NCBI GenBank assembly: GCA_021396245.1
Contig: WNYE01000013.1
Location: forward strand, 62,001-126,000
Origin: Sporothrix humicola
Taxonomy: Eukaryota > Ascomycota > Sordariomycetes > Ophiostomatales > Ophiostomataceae
DNA: 64,000 bases
Direction: 5' to 3'
This document shows, one piece after another, positions 23,113 through 33,989 of this stretch. Position 1 is the first letter of the stretch. Every line of letters begins with the position of its first letter. The notes below the pieces were generated by a model. The model ran no database searches, was not told the DNA's origin, and worked only from the letters and a program-made list of their open reading frames with translations. Both the position numbers and the translations under genes were made by a program.

Positions 23113-25093
23113 ATGTCCCAGTCCGACGACGAGGCAATGTGTTGCAAGAACCTCGTGGTCGGCTGCAAGCAGGTCAAGCAGAAAATCAGCAGACTCTTTT
23201 GCTCCGACGACGCAGCTGAATCCCCGAACAAAGGTCTTGTGCACTCGCAGAATGCCTCAAGAGCCCAGCTTTTTCAAAATGTCGCCCCTGCGCCCGAGGG
23301 CATGGTCCGTCCAAACGTCGGGTATCCGTACGCTCCGGAGCCAAACGTCTTGCCTCAGTTTCCAGTTCAACACCACTTTGAGCTCCGTCGAGAGCCTGTA
23401 GCGGAGCCCATCTCTATTCCCGGCGCACACCTTCGGCAAGATGGGCATATAACCGATAATAGAACACCCATGGCAAGGTCAGTTGTAACGAACATCGACG
23501 CCAGGGCTTGTCCATCAGCGCAAATACCATCTGGTCTTTCCCATAGAGGCCAGTCAAGTCAGGCACAGCAAAGCCAAACACGGTCATCACAAGCGTCAAA
23601 TCCGAGTACCCAAGAAGGCAACAGACAGGCGACGGCCGGTTCTCCTGGAAGGCCATTCTCTTTCACACGCGGCGATGATCTCCCACTCACGGCAATAGCT
23701 GCTGACGTTCCCCGGAGAAGCTACGTAAGTTATCCATACCGACTCGTTGTTAGAATTAAGTACCGTGGGGGGAAAAAAAAAACCAGGTCAAAGACTGGGC
23801 TAACACAGTTCAGGAGAGGCGACGCCACACTCGGTCCTCCACGGGGTCTCGGAGCTTTGATCAGGAAATATATGAGATGGGGAGAAGGGGCCCGGTCCCC
23901 GAAGTCAAGGTCACTCCACCGCTTGATGGGTCTGCAAATATCCGTGGTGGCGACGGCGAGAGCGTCTACAGCTTTGGCAAAGGCAGCAGACTGTCATGTG
24001 CGCTGTCGCGGACAACAAGCCGATTTCACGATCTTCGTGCTCGATCCATGGCAAACCTTTTGCCGGCAAGAATGTCGAGCGTCCGGTCGGCACAGAGACA
24101 TCACGGACGCAGAATGTCTATTGACACGCTTCTAAGCACTCCCGCTACGGGCAATATTGTTCTTCCCACTCCGGAAAGAGCCGTATCCGCGGCTTTGCCT
24201 CGTCCTGAGGTTCCTTTTGGCTTCAACGCCACTGAAAACAGTGGAACAACTAGCAGCATCATTGATGCCATCATAGCCAGAGAAAAGGCAGTACGTTAAC
24301 CCCAGGGGGATGCGTGTGTTCCCGCAGAGACAAAATGCCCATCCATACCATCTATACTAACAATAGCCAGGATCCGTCCATGTCTATGTACTCGACCGAT
24401 TCGTTATCTATTGACAGTGACGCCAGCTTCTTGAATAACAACCAGATTAATACCACCGCGGAAACCAGCGTTGAGTCAGACTCCGCCTCGGACAGTGCGG
24501 ATGATAACGATGAGAAGCCCAAGGGCATTTCAGGCAGCCCTCCCGGCATTGCTGCACGTGCATCATCCAATGGCCCCGGTGCCATTGAAGGCGGCTCAGA
24601 ATCCTCGGGAAAGAGCAACATGACCAACACTACCGAAGACCAGGTGTGCGAGGCCGGTGCCCCAAGATCCATCCCCGTGTACGAAGTCCCTTCTGTTCAG
24701 CAGCCGATCAAGCGCAAGATGCTCCCACTGGACAACAAGGCCGCCAGTGGGCTGTCAGAATCTATTGAACTCTCCGAGGACGGAGAGCGGTTTTCCAAAG
24801 AACTGGAGCTTCGCTTCTTTCTGGCCGAGACACTTAACATACCCACTGGCATGAAGCCAGCACCGTCCCGCTGTTCTACCATGTCCTCCAAGTCCGAAAA
24901 GTCAGTAGAGCTTGAGCTGCTTTGTTATCCGTCTTACGGCAAGGAGATAGCCGTTGAGGTCGAGGCACCACGTCACCGGAGTATACGTGAAACCTTTCAA
25001 AGCGTTGTTGGCAGCTCGAGCTCAATGAGATGGCTGAAGAGCATTGGGAAAGGAAAGAAGAAGTTTTCACGGCCGCCGATTCCCAATTTTTGA
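23113..25093 (+). CDS. Serine-rich protein of unknown function
   Basis: Three exons: 23113-23724 (204 codons), 23814-24290 (159) and 24371-25093 (240 plus stop), giving 603 residues. Intron 1 (89 bp, GTAAGT..GCTAAC..CAG) joins RRSY to ERRRHTRSS. Intron 2 (80 bp, GTACGT..ACTAAC..CAG) joins AREKA to DPSMSMYS. No known domain is recognised. The N-terminus has a Cys/Lys patch (CCKNLVVGCKQVKQKISRLFC). The middle is Ser/Gln/Arg-rich and probably disordered. An acidic Ser region (ETSVESDSASDSADDNDEKP) precedes a final basic amphipathic tail (SSSSMRWLKSIGKGKKKFSR) that could contact membrane or nucleic acid. A pyrimidine-rich leader precedes the ATG, as expected for an expressed fungal gene. The gene is convergent with the zinc-cluster regulator 3.6 kb away. 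Confidence 0.7.
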
Positions 25094-27296
25094 ATGAGAG
25101 GGCCATTGCTTGGGCGGTTTTTGTCACGGATGTCATGGTGTTGAGATATCCATGGGAAAGTATTGATACACCATTCAGATAGAAGAGGAGAATAACTTAT
25201 TGAATAGGATTAGCATGCCACTCGTGGCCGTTTAATAACAAACAACAATATCCCATCGTATTTTGACAAAGATTTTGATATCTTTGTCTTTCATTATGTG
25301 ATTGACCTACACGTTCTTACGGCACACAATAATGTCTCCCACAACGACGCCTCGCTATCAAAATCTGTAGACCTCAATATGCGCCTGTAAGGCACATATC
25401 ACTCACGCAATGACTTGAAAACATGACAAAACTACCTATGCTCCCTAGACTAACAATTCTTTTAGAGACCATGCAATTGGGAAGGATATTTCTCTAGTCC
25501 TCCGTTTTTGCGCGACACCAAAACTGGCCATATCTCGACCATACAGGGCAGTCCGGTACAGTTTTATCACCATTTTCGCCGTTTTGCTGCCGTTTAAAAT
25601 TTTGTGCACAAGCAGGCTGCCTTTGGAGAGCAGCTTTGGGTTAGAATCTGCTGGTTTTGGCTCTGCAGGTCTATTAATTTTACTCTGTTTTGAAATACGA
25701 GGTTTCCGCCATTTTCTCCAGCCGCCCAAATTTTCTGCTGTCGCCTCTGTCTCCTTGGGCGCTTGAACCTCCCAGCCACGAAATGCAGGTGACAAAGGGA
25801 CAAAACGGAGGGTACCGCTGTGAATATTTCTATTTGAAATGAGAATGTCAAGTTCAAAGCATATGGAAAGCAACAGCCGCCCCCCGCAACTCGGCACATG
25901 AACGGGGACTTGAACGCCGAGCAGGAGACGACTAATCCCACCTCACTATTCGTTCTGTCGACATCAGCGCTTGGCTCATCGGAGCATGCCATCCCTCCTC
26001 CGAGCGTACTTTCCCCTTTTCTGTATCCTTTGTCTCCTCATCTCGCCCTCGCTCCTTGAGCGGTATGTCACTGCTCGGCTCCATCACCAGAGAAGGGCAA
26101 GGATCAACCTCGATGGCCATGCATAATAGTATGCGTGTACGGAGTATGCCTGTGCTTGAGCTTGTGCGTCCTGCTAATGCATCTCTGGTGGCTCTTCCGT
26201 CTTCTTTCTCTCACACCTTCCCCAAACATGAAGTTCGACGCGAACCGCGATATCTTGTACCATGCTAAAACCCAAAATGCACACGCCCCCTCCATCACCG
26301 CCTTCTCCCTTTCCCTCCCCTATTTCCCCCTTCGTCTTGCCTCTCTCCATTCCCTTCTTGAGATAGTCTAGGAGAAAAAGTTCATTTCTCTGCCTTGACC
26401 CCTTGCCTTTTACTCATAGAGTTGGTTGGCTGTGGAGAGGGCATGCAATGCATGGTTTTGATTTCTCTTGGCCTATCTCATCGTTTCTATTCACCCCCCT
26501 TTGCCTCTGCTCAGTATTATTTCGGTATCTGGGGATGCAGAGGGTGTTTTGTGGCCTGTTGCAGCATGTGCAGCATGCTGGGCAGCCACTCCTGGCAAGT
26601 GTCCTTCTCACACCCCTCCTGATGGCTGGCTATACGAGGTTTTTGGATTTTTTTTTTGCTTCGTCTCAGGGCGGGTCCTCCCATATTTCATACCAGAGTC
26701 TCAGTCTTTTGCCGCCTGCTGTGACTGAGCTCACCAATGGCATGCAGTATCTGGTGCTTCTTTGTCTTTTGGCCCATCGAGTATATTCTCGCCCTCTCTC
26801 CCTCTTGACCCGCCCCTACTTTTTTTTCTTCTTCACATCCTTGGCCCATGACCATCACCGCTCTTTTCCCACCACTCATGTCTAACACGCCCCCTCCATG
26901 ACTAGGGACTCTTTTGCTTCTTCTAATTTTTATTAATTTTGTAGCTCCTAACTAGCTGCCTATTCCCACCTCTCCGGCTGCAGCTGCAGGTGGTGATAAT
27001 CTAAAAAAAGATGGGCACTGGATGAGTGAGAGGACGCTACAAAGAGACGCCATATGGCATGCACGTTTTCAGTCTTATGCTTCTCTCACTATTTGAACTT
27101 TTTTCTCACTTGCAGGAACCTGCCTCATAGGGCACATATGGCTACAGGGCATCAGGAACATTGTTTTGTTGCCTTATTCACTCGCGGTTGTGGCGGTTTT
27201 TTGGTTGACGTTGGTGGATACTGCACCACAGATACCATTGTTTACACCATAAGGCCCCCCTTGAGCCCCATTTCAGGTATTACAGCAGTGCACGTC

Positions 27297-27326
27297 TACC
27301 GAGTACGCAGTTACCGAGTACGCAGT
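27297..27326 (+). repeat. Tandem duplication, 15 bp x 2
   Basis: Two perfect head-to-tail copies of TACCGAGTACGCAGT in noncoding DNA. Confidence 0.9.
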
Positions 27327-27798
27327 ATGGGCTCATATTCACTCTATTGTCACAGTAATGATAGATTTAAATGGGAGAAAAGTAAATTGTTCAAAATCAA
27401 ATCTCAGGATTGTTCGTGTATTATATTATCCTTTCCTTCTCTCTGAACAGATATATTGGGCTTTTGCTTTCCAGTCGAAGCCGAACAGGACGCATATACA
27501 GTCGTAAAATTTCAAAATTGCAAAATATGGCGAGCCAAACAAGAGTATGGGCAAGAGGGCCAACAAAAAATTCCAAACAGAACAAGTAACGCCGACGCGA
27601 TGCAGTACACATATATATCCAAATAACAATAACGCTCATTAATTTTGTTCCCGCGCAAACAAACAGGCTGGCCAAACAAGACAGGCAGTAAACAGTGAAA
27701 ATCAAAACAAATTGCAAATCGCAAATCGCAAAACAGCGCAAGAATAGCAGGAATCGCTATGCAACCGGGTATCGTAATTCATCGCCATGTGATGATGC

Positions 27799-28060
27799 AA
27801 GGAGTGTGGGTAATGCCGAAGAAAATTATCGTCATAAGTGTGAAGTCGTCTAAAGGAGTGTTGGCTTTTTGTGTAATCCGTCCCGAATATCCGTATGGTA
27901 AAAAAGGAGTGTCTAATGGTGGGTATCATTCGATTAAGTTGAAGGAAAGTGTATCGTAAAATATGGTTGCTGTCAATAAAGGAGTGTCGTGAGATCCGGT
28001 ACGGTGCTGGACGGCGCTGCCAGTCGAGTCCGTCTAGTCGTAAATTATTGTAAAGGAGTG
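27799..28060 (+). repeat. Five AAGGAGTG boxes at helical-turn spacing
   Basis: AAGGAGTG occurs at 27799, 27853, 27904, 27979 and 28053, always in the same orientation. Most copies extend to TAAAGGAGTGT. Start-to-start distances are 54, 51, 75 and 74 bp, close to five, five, seven and seven helical turns. The DNA between the boxes is not repeated, so this is a set of conserved boxes and not a simple tandem repeat. Confidence 0.7.
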
Positions 28061-28276
28061 CTGGGGCCGTTCATTGTCGCAATGAAAGCGGCCAAGTCGA
28101 CATAAATAGCCGAAAGCAGGAAAAAGCAAATAAAAGCAGAAGTAAAGCAAAACAGGCAAAGATAAGCAGCAAATGTAATCAAACAAAGCATAAAAGCAAA
28201 GAAAGCAAAACAAGTCGAGCTCGGCTCAACTGAGGTGGAGGAGAGTGAGAGGGAGAGAAGAAAGAAGCACACCGTC

Positions 28277-28532
28277 TCAGACGGCTTCTTCCTTGACTTC
28301 CTTTTCTTTGCCCTTGGCACCGTCTGTGATCGAAGGAGGAGCAGACGACGTGGAGAGGTTGTTCCGATGGTGATGGTGGAAGCGAGGCTGGGCCATGGCC
28401 ATCGTGGGAAGGGCCGTTGAGGAAGAAGGCACCGAAGACATCAGGCGCAGGGAGGAGGGCACTTCGGGTGGAGGCGGGTACGCAGTGTAGGGACGCGTAA
28501 AAGGCAAGTGTGGCGAGGCCAGTGATGAGATC
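28277..28532 (-). other. Coding-like frame, possible alternative last exon of the zinc-cluster gene
   Basis: A frame of 85 codons including a TGA stop follows a good acceptor (TCTCGTCTCAG at 28533-28543). Its codons are GC-rich at the third position, like the flanking gene, and it reads through LASPHLPFTRPYTAYPPPPE to a charged end GAKGKEKEVKEEAV. It needs a donor leaving two bases of a codon. A GTACGC donor at 28789 inside the last exon of the regulator fits, giving a 257-bp intron. It could equally be 3' UTR or a separate small gene. Confidence 0.3.
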
Positions 28533-28671
28533 CTGAGACGAGAGCAAAAGAGAAAGGAGTCAACCGATTTTGCTCTTTGGAAATGTTTTCTTGTGTTCAT
28601 CGTCTGCTGCCCCGGCGGGGGAAAGGCCGGGGACCTGGAACGCTCTAGACATTCTCACGAGGAAAAATGCA

Positions 28672-30810
28672 CTAGATCCAGACGGTTTGGAGTGGAGAGA
28701 CGAACCCGACACCAAAGTTGTTTGGTCCTCCCATCATCTGGGTGTGATCGACGCCGCCAGACACGCTGCGGCTGCTGCTTGAAGCGTACGTCATGTCGTA
28801 CGAGTTGAAGTCCTCGGTGTCGCTGTAGGCCACGGACGACCGGTCGCCAAAGTCGCCAAAAGTGCTCGATGCCGGGCTGTAGCCGCCGTAAGAAGGGCTG
28901 GGAATGTTGAGGTACTGGTGGCTCACGTAGGGCGACGACAGCTGCAGGGGGTTGATGGCCGAGCTCGGGCCCGGGTCCGCCGACATCATAGACAGGTCCT
29001 CGGTGCTGTAGCTGAACGCAGGGTTGCCAACAATGCTCTCGTTGCTGTAGGGCATGTGGTACTCAGCCGGGCCAGCAGTGGGAGCCGGCATGGAGAGCGA
29101 GCCAGCAGCAGCCGACGTGACAGCAGGATCGTGCAGGTAGAAGTTGGGCGGGTTGAACTGCGGGAACGAGGGAGTTCTGGTCGGGTTGACCCAGCCCATG
29201 CGAGAACGGAACTCGCTCACAACGTCAATGGAGAACTCCATGAGCGTCAGAGGAGTCTGGACATCGCCTTCGTAGGCACTGTTGACGTTGATCGAGAGCA
29301 GGCGGCGGGCAATCTCCTCAACGGGGCCAATAGACAAGCTACCAAAGTAAGCAGCGCCAATCTCGGGGAAGAGACGCTCCATAACCAGGGCAACTGTGTA
29401 CAGATGGGCGACGCTGATGAGGCTGCTGGGCGAGGCACCGGCGGTCTGGAAGAAGCGCACAGGGGTCCAGAAGAGCCAGTCACGCAGAGGGCGAAGACGA
29501 GCAAACTGCTGGGCAACGGGGGTGTTGCTCTCCTTGCGGGCACCCTTGAGGAAGGTGATCAACTGTGAGATGGCCTGGAAGTCCTCCTTGCTGTGCTTGA
29601 GGAAGGTCTCGACCTTTTGGAGCTGCTGGATGGTGCGCTGGAAGACCTCGAGGTCCTCCTTGCGAGGCTGGCTGGGCTTGTGGTCGGGGACAGGCGACGG
29701 AGGCGCCGTCGGGAACGTGCTGCTTTCGGCGATGAAGTCTCCGAACTGGGACTCGTGCTTCCACATGTCCATGGCTTCAATGACCTGTTGAAAAAAATGG
29801 CTGTCAGTTTGTCTGTTTTCGTTTTGCTCGCACAACACATGCACGTGTGTTGCACCACTTACCGAGCGGGTGCCCTGCATCAGTTGGGTCCAGCTCCGCC
29901 TAGAAAGTGAAAAGGTTAGTTTTCTGTCTCACTCAGGAAATGCTGGGTATGGCAGGTGGAATGTTCGCTTACCAGTCGGTGGCTTGCCAGGACAGAACCA
30001 GAGAAGCTGCCAGGATGGCATCCGAGGTCTCGCGGGAAAAGGTGCTGATCGCCTCCTGCAGGCCCTTGAGGGCAATGCCACGGTGCTCGTCGGCCATGAT
30101 GCCAACGATAGGGCACTCATTGAGGTAGGTAATGTGGCTAGCTGAGAAGGCGAGCAGAGCATGCATGACATAGGCGTTGGTCGCACCAATGCTGATGATT
30201 CTATATTAAAACTCGTGTTAGTGGGGGTCATGCCGCTTCCCGATCCCTGGCCGCATGTGTAACCAAGGAATGAGAGAAGACAATCAAACAACGAAGACAA
30301 GGAGAAAAAAACGTACGTCGGGATCTGGCGAGTCCAAATGCTGAAGCCGTCGGCGTCGATACTGCGCAGCTGGTGGCAGATGGAAGAAACATGGTAGATC
30401 AGGCGCAGGCTCTCGACAGAGAGATACTGAGGGCTCGGTTCCGGGTAGATGTTGAGTGCCGGGAAGGGGAAGATGCCGGTTTGCTGCCAGCGCGCGATGT
30501 CGGCCTCGATCTCAGGCGTCCACATCATATCGGGACGGTCAGGCGAAACAGACCGGTCCTCGCTGACGGTGATATCGTTGTACGGGCACCGAATCTTGTG
30601 CTTGGTGCAGTTGCGGCTGAGGCAGAAATGTGTCAGTATGACGAGGCTGTCCAACCTTGCAAGGGGCAGAGAGAGCAAACTCGGCGCAGTTTAGACTTAC
30701 CATTGAGGGAACGTCTCATCACATCTGATGTGACGACGTTTGCAAGTCTCACAGCCCTTGCGGGACTTGGTGTGACTGCGACGAGGGGGACCTCCACCAG
30801 GGCCAGCCAT
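28672..30810 (-). CDS. Zn2Cys6 fungal transcription factor (UPC2-like zinc cluster)
   Basis: Five exons: 30701-30810, 30317-30616, 29973-30200, 29863-29899 (37 bp) and 28672-29784, with introns of 84, 116, 73 and 78 bp, all GTAAG/GTACG..AG. The product is 595 residues starting MAGPGGGPPRRSHTKSRKGC. The zinc cluster is split by intron 1: Cys20-X2-Cys23-X6-Cys30-X6-Cys37-X2-Cys40-X6-Cys47, with the basic segment KRRHIRC after the second Cys. This form, including FPQCRNCTKHKIRC, is typical of sterol-uptake (UPC2)-like regulators of filamentous fungi. A fungal-specific middle region follows (YHVSSICHQL.., LLAFSASHITYLNECP, LSWQATDW), and the C-terminus is Ser/Tyr/Pro-rich, suited to transactivation. 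The target genes cannot be read from sequence. Its promoter side faces the 26-kb gene-poor interval. Confidence 0.9.
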
Positions 30811-30830
30811 TGTTCACAACTTTGGAGGTT

Positions 30831-30954
30831 TTAAAAAAAGATATAAAAACTGAAAGTGTGTGAAGTGAAATCAAGCGAGTGACAAGCTGTGAAGAAAGGA
30901 CTGTGAGTGACTGTTGTCTTCGTCGATTTCATTTTCTGTCTGCCTCTTTGGCAT
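30831..30954 (-). promoter_or_regulatory. Two overlapping upstream ORFs before the zinc-cluster gene
   Basis: uORF1 (30871-30954) encodes 27 residues (MPKRQTEN..). uORF2 (30831-30932) encodes 33 residues (MKSTKTTV..) and stops 20 bases before the main ATG. They overlap in different frames. If the leader includes them, they should reduce translation of the regulator. The transcript start is unknown. Confidence 0.4.
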
Positions 30955-32457
30955 GTGAGAAGGGGCCAACACTTACGGAAAAGAATATTAAGAACGGTAG
31001 GTGTGACTTTATATGTCAACAAAGAAGTGAAGTTGGTAGCGAACGTGGGGTGAGAAAAGGAAATAAACGAGAGGAAGGAAGAGACTGCAAAATAGCAGGA
31101 AGGATGAGGTGCGGTTAGGAGATGGGAATGTGTGAGCGAAAGTGGGATTTGTTGTTTATGAAAGCGAGTGTGGGAGGGTAGAAGCTGGAGCTGTCTTTAA
31201 TATATTTCAAGTAAGAGACAGATGCAGGATGGTAACGGTGACTTGGAGGCACAGTGCGGGTTGATGGGAAGGCGTGCAGAACAAAGGCATATGGTTGTGG
31301 GCTGGCGGGCTAGGGGGCAAAAAGACAAAACAGACAGAGGGCCAGTAGAAAAAAGCCGCTGTCTGACAATGGTGCGTCCGGGGACTCCGCAGGAAACGTT
31401 TCCTCTGGCTTTTTAGGGACAGAAAAAAACGGGCTGCAGACTAGCTAGTAGTTCACAACGCTGTTGGACCGTTTTCTTGTTTGGCGTTCGGTTTTTGGGC
31501 GCTGTCAGAAGAAAAAGCGTTCCTGGATATGTTGCAAGGCTTCGTTGGCGGGAAAAGAAGTGGATTGACCGTTTATCACTCTCGGGCTTGGTAAAAGCGA
31601 GTGAATAAGCAGGAGGGGATATTGGGCGTGTGATCTTGTTGTTTTGCAGCTGCAGGATGCGGCGGAAAACGGAGACAAGAGGACGGAGAAAAGAGTCAAG
31701 AGAGGGACTGCAGGTTGGGCAGTCAGGCTATCGGGCGAACTGGGTGCAGAAACAACACGGAAAAGCACGCTTGACAGGAAAGGCCAAGAATGATGTGTCG
31801 TCTGATACGGACAAGCTCACAAAGCAACACACAGATGCTGCTTAGACTGGAAGAGGCAGAAAAATAGCGAGAGCAAAAGGCTGAGAGAGGATGCAGGAAG
31901 AACGATATCGATCTGTCTGGACTGCGGGTCTCTTATTTTTCTTCGTACGATACAGATACGTGGGGGGTTCGGCGTTCTGGAGAGAAGAGAGATATATCGA
32001 AATATTGGAAATATTGAGATATTGAGATAGCGACGGACGGGTTTGCTGGTATTGACAAAAGAGTCGACCAACAAGAGGTGGTTGGGTGGTGATAAAAAAA
32101 CAAAAACAAAGCGAATGACAGGAGCCTCGAGGACTTCCTTTGGGGGTTTGCTAAAAGCGAATGTGGGTTGGGAGCAAAAGAGTTTTGCAAAAGCGAATGT
32201 GCCGAGATGTTCTGATGTTGTTGATTCCAAAAGGGAGGGAGAAGGGAAAGAGAAGAATGAAGGAGAGGGGAGCCCGTGAAGTTAAATACCACAGGGGGTG
32301 GGCGGTGCAAAAGCCATGAGAAGGGAAAGAACGTTTTGTGTGTCTGTCTCGTGTGTATCTAAAGAAAGGCATGAGGGGGGCCTGGCGGGTACGGCGTGCC
32401 GGTGTAAGAGCATCAGGCGAGGCAAGAGCCCTGGGGGAAAGAGATGGGTGGTGGACA

Positions 32458-32477
32458 GGGGGGGGGGGGGGGGGGGG
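32458..32477 (+). repeat. Poly-G tract, 20 bp
   Basis: Twenty consecutive G, about 1.65 kb upstream of the zinc-cluster start, in a wider G-rich patch. It can form a G-quadruplex (C-rich in the regulator's sense strand). Confidence 0.9.
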
Positions 32478-33962
32478 CGGGTGGGAAGGGAAGGAACAGA
32501 GGAGGAGCGGGGAGTGACAGCAAGGGGGGCTGCTCGACAGCACAGAGTTCAGTAATATTATGGGTGCAGTAGCGACCAAAGTACACACATACTTTACACA
32601 GAGGGCAAGAATAGATACAGCAAACAAAGAGCCAAGCCAGCAGGTTGGGTCTTTGGTCGAGAGGAGCTTTGGGCAAGGGCAAGAGCGACCCTCTGGAGAG
32701 ACAAATCGGCGGCACGGAGAGGGAAGGAACCACCATAGGGTGTTCCGTCTGGTGGGGAGACTGTGGAGGCAACAAGACACAAGAGGAGATCGAAGAGACA
32801 AATTTAGAAGGAGCAACAGGCACAGGGCAGGAAAGAGGAAGGCACGACTCAAGCACGCGGCGGCAGGGGGCCAATCAGCGAAATAGGGTGGTCGGGGGAC
32901 CAACAGTGATCAACCCAGGCTGCAGCAGCAATGTGTGAGTGCGTGGAGCGACAACAATACCGCTGGTACTGTTTGTGTGTGAACATAACGACACCAAGAC
33001 AGTCACTGCGCTAGGATTGCGGCAACCGCAGCATCAGGCAAGGGCCTTGCAGCTTTTTGGTTACCGTATTAGGCAAGGTGGCTGTGAATGGGAAGGAAGG
33101 GGAGGGGTGTAGCTTTTTCTGTGCTGTGGGTTTGGACGTTGGGAAAGTGCGAGAGCGAAGGGGATCAATTGCGAGAGGGAAGGTTACAGGGGGGAGGGGT
33201 GGGGGTAAAGTGCGTGCTGCCCTGTGTGGATTAGTGCTGTAAGTGGAGTGGGTGGGCAACGGAAAAGAGGGCAAGAGCGAGCCAGTGTTGTCTTGTTAGC
33301 ACCTCACAAGGAGCAACAGCTGGAGCTCTTCTGCGGTGCTCCTCCGGGATGCTATTTTGAAAATAAGAAGGCTTCTGCAAGTCACACATTTGGTGGTGGA
33401 CTTTTGTACGAGGATACCACTGGTTATGAAACCACCCAAACAGTCGGGCCAGGGCAAAGGGCGGCCGTTCTGCACCCTGCGAACACGGTCCATAAGATGG
33501 CCGCGCTATGATCGTTCGCGTGTTGGGGAAGTCGGCACATTTGACTGACACTTTTAATGGAAAATGAGAAAACATAAAACGGCCCAGCGTGAAATGTTTG
33601 AAGTTACGAGGAGGGCGATGCAATACGTATAGCATATAGTAAAGCAACGGCGATGGAGTAAGAGCATGCGACGTAACAGAATAGAAGCATACAAGCATGC
33701 ATACAAGCACACACACTTGCTAATATTCACACTTCTTACAAGCTCCAGTATCGCCACAATACGGAGTACGGTGAGCATGTATTGGGATGTGCGATGGGAC
33801 GAGGGGGAGCCAACGAACGCGAGAAGCTAATCCGCATGGGGGACGGGTAGTTGAACGATGGCGTGGGGATTCGCGTGAAAGAGAATGTGGCATGGGATAA
33901 AAATAGAGACTCAGATAAGATGCAGATGCCGGCTGGTGGTTGGTGTCGTGGTCTTGGTGTGA

Positions 33963-33989
33963 TTTGGCGTCTTTGGCGTCTTTGGCATC
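33963..33989 (+). repeat. Short tandem repeat, 9 bp x 3 (TTTGGCGTC)
   Basis: Two perfect copies and one with a single change (TTTGGCATC), followed by more degenerate units to about 34040. Confidence 0.85.

Larger units (their letters stand above)
25094..28276. other. Convergent intergenic region
   Basis: About 3.2 kb between the orphan gene and the 3' side of the regulator. It contains a tRNA-like hairpin (about 25890-25960), one TACGGAGTA word (26138), pyrimidine-rich DNA (26280-26900), a 15-bp duplication (27297) and five phased AAGGAGTG boxes (27799-28060). No credible coding region was seen. Confidence 0.5.
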
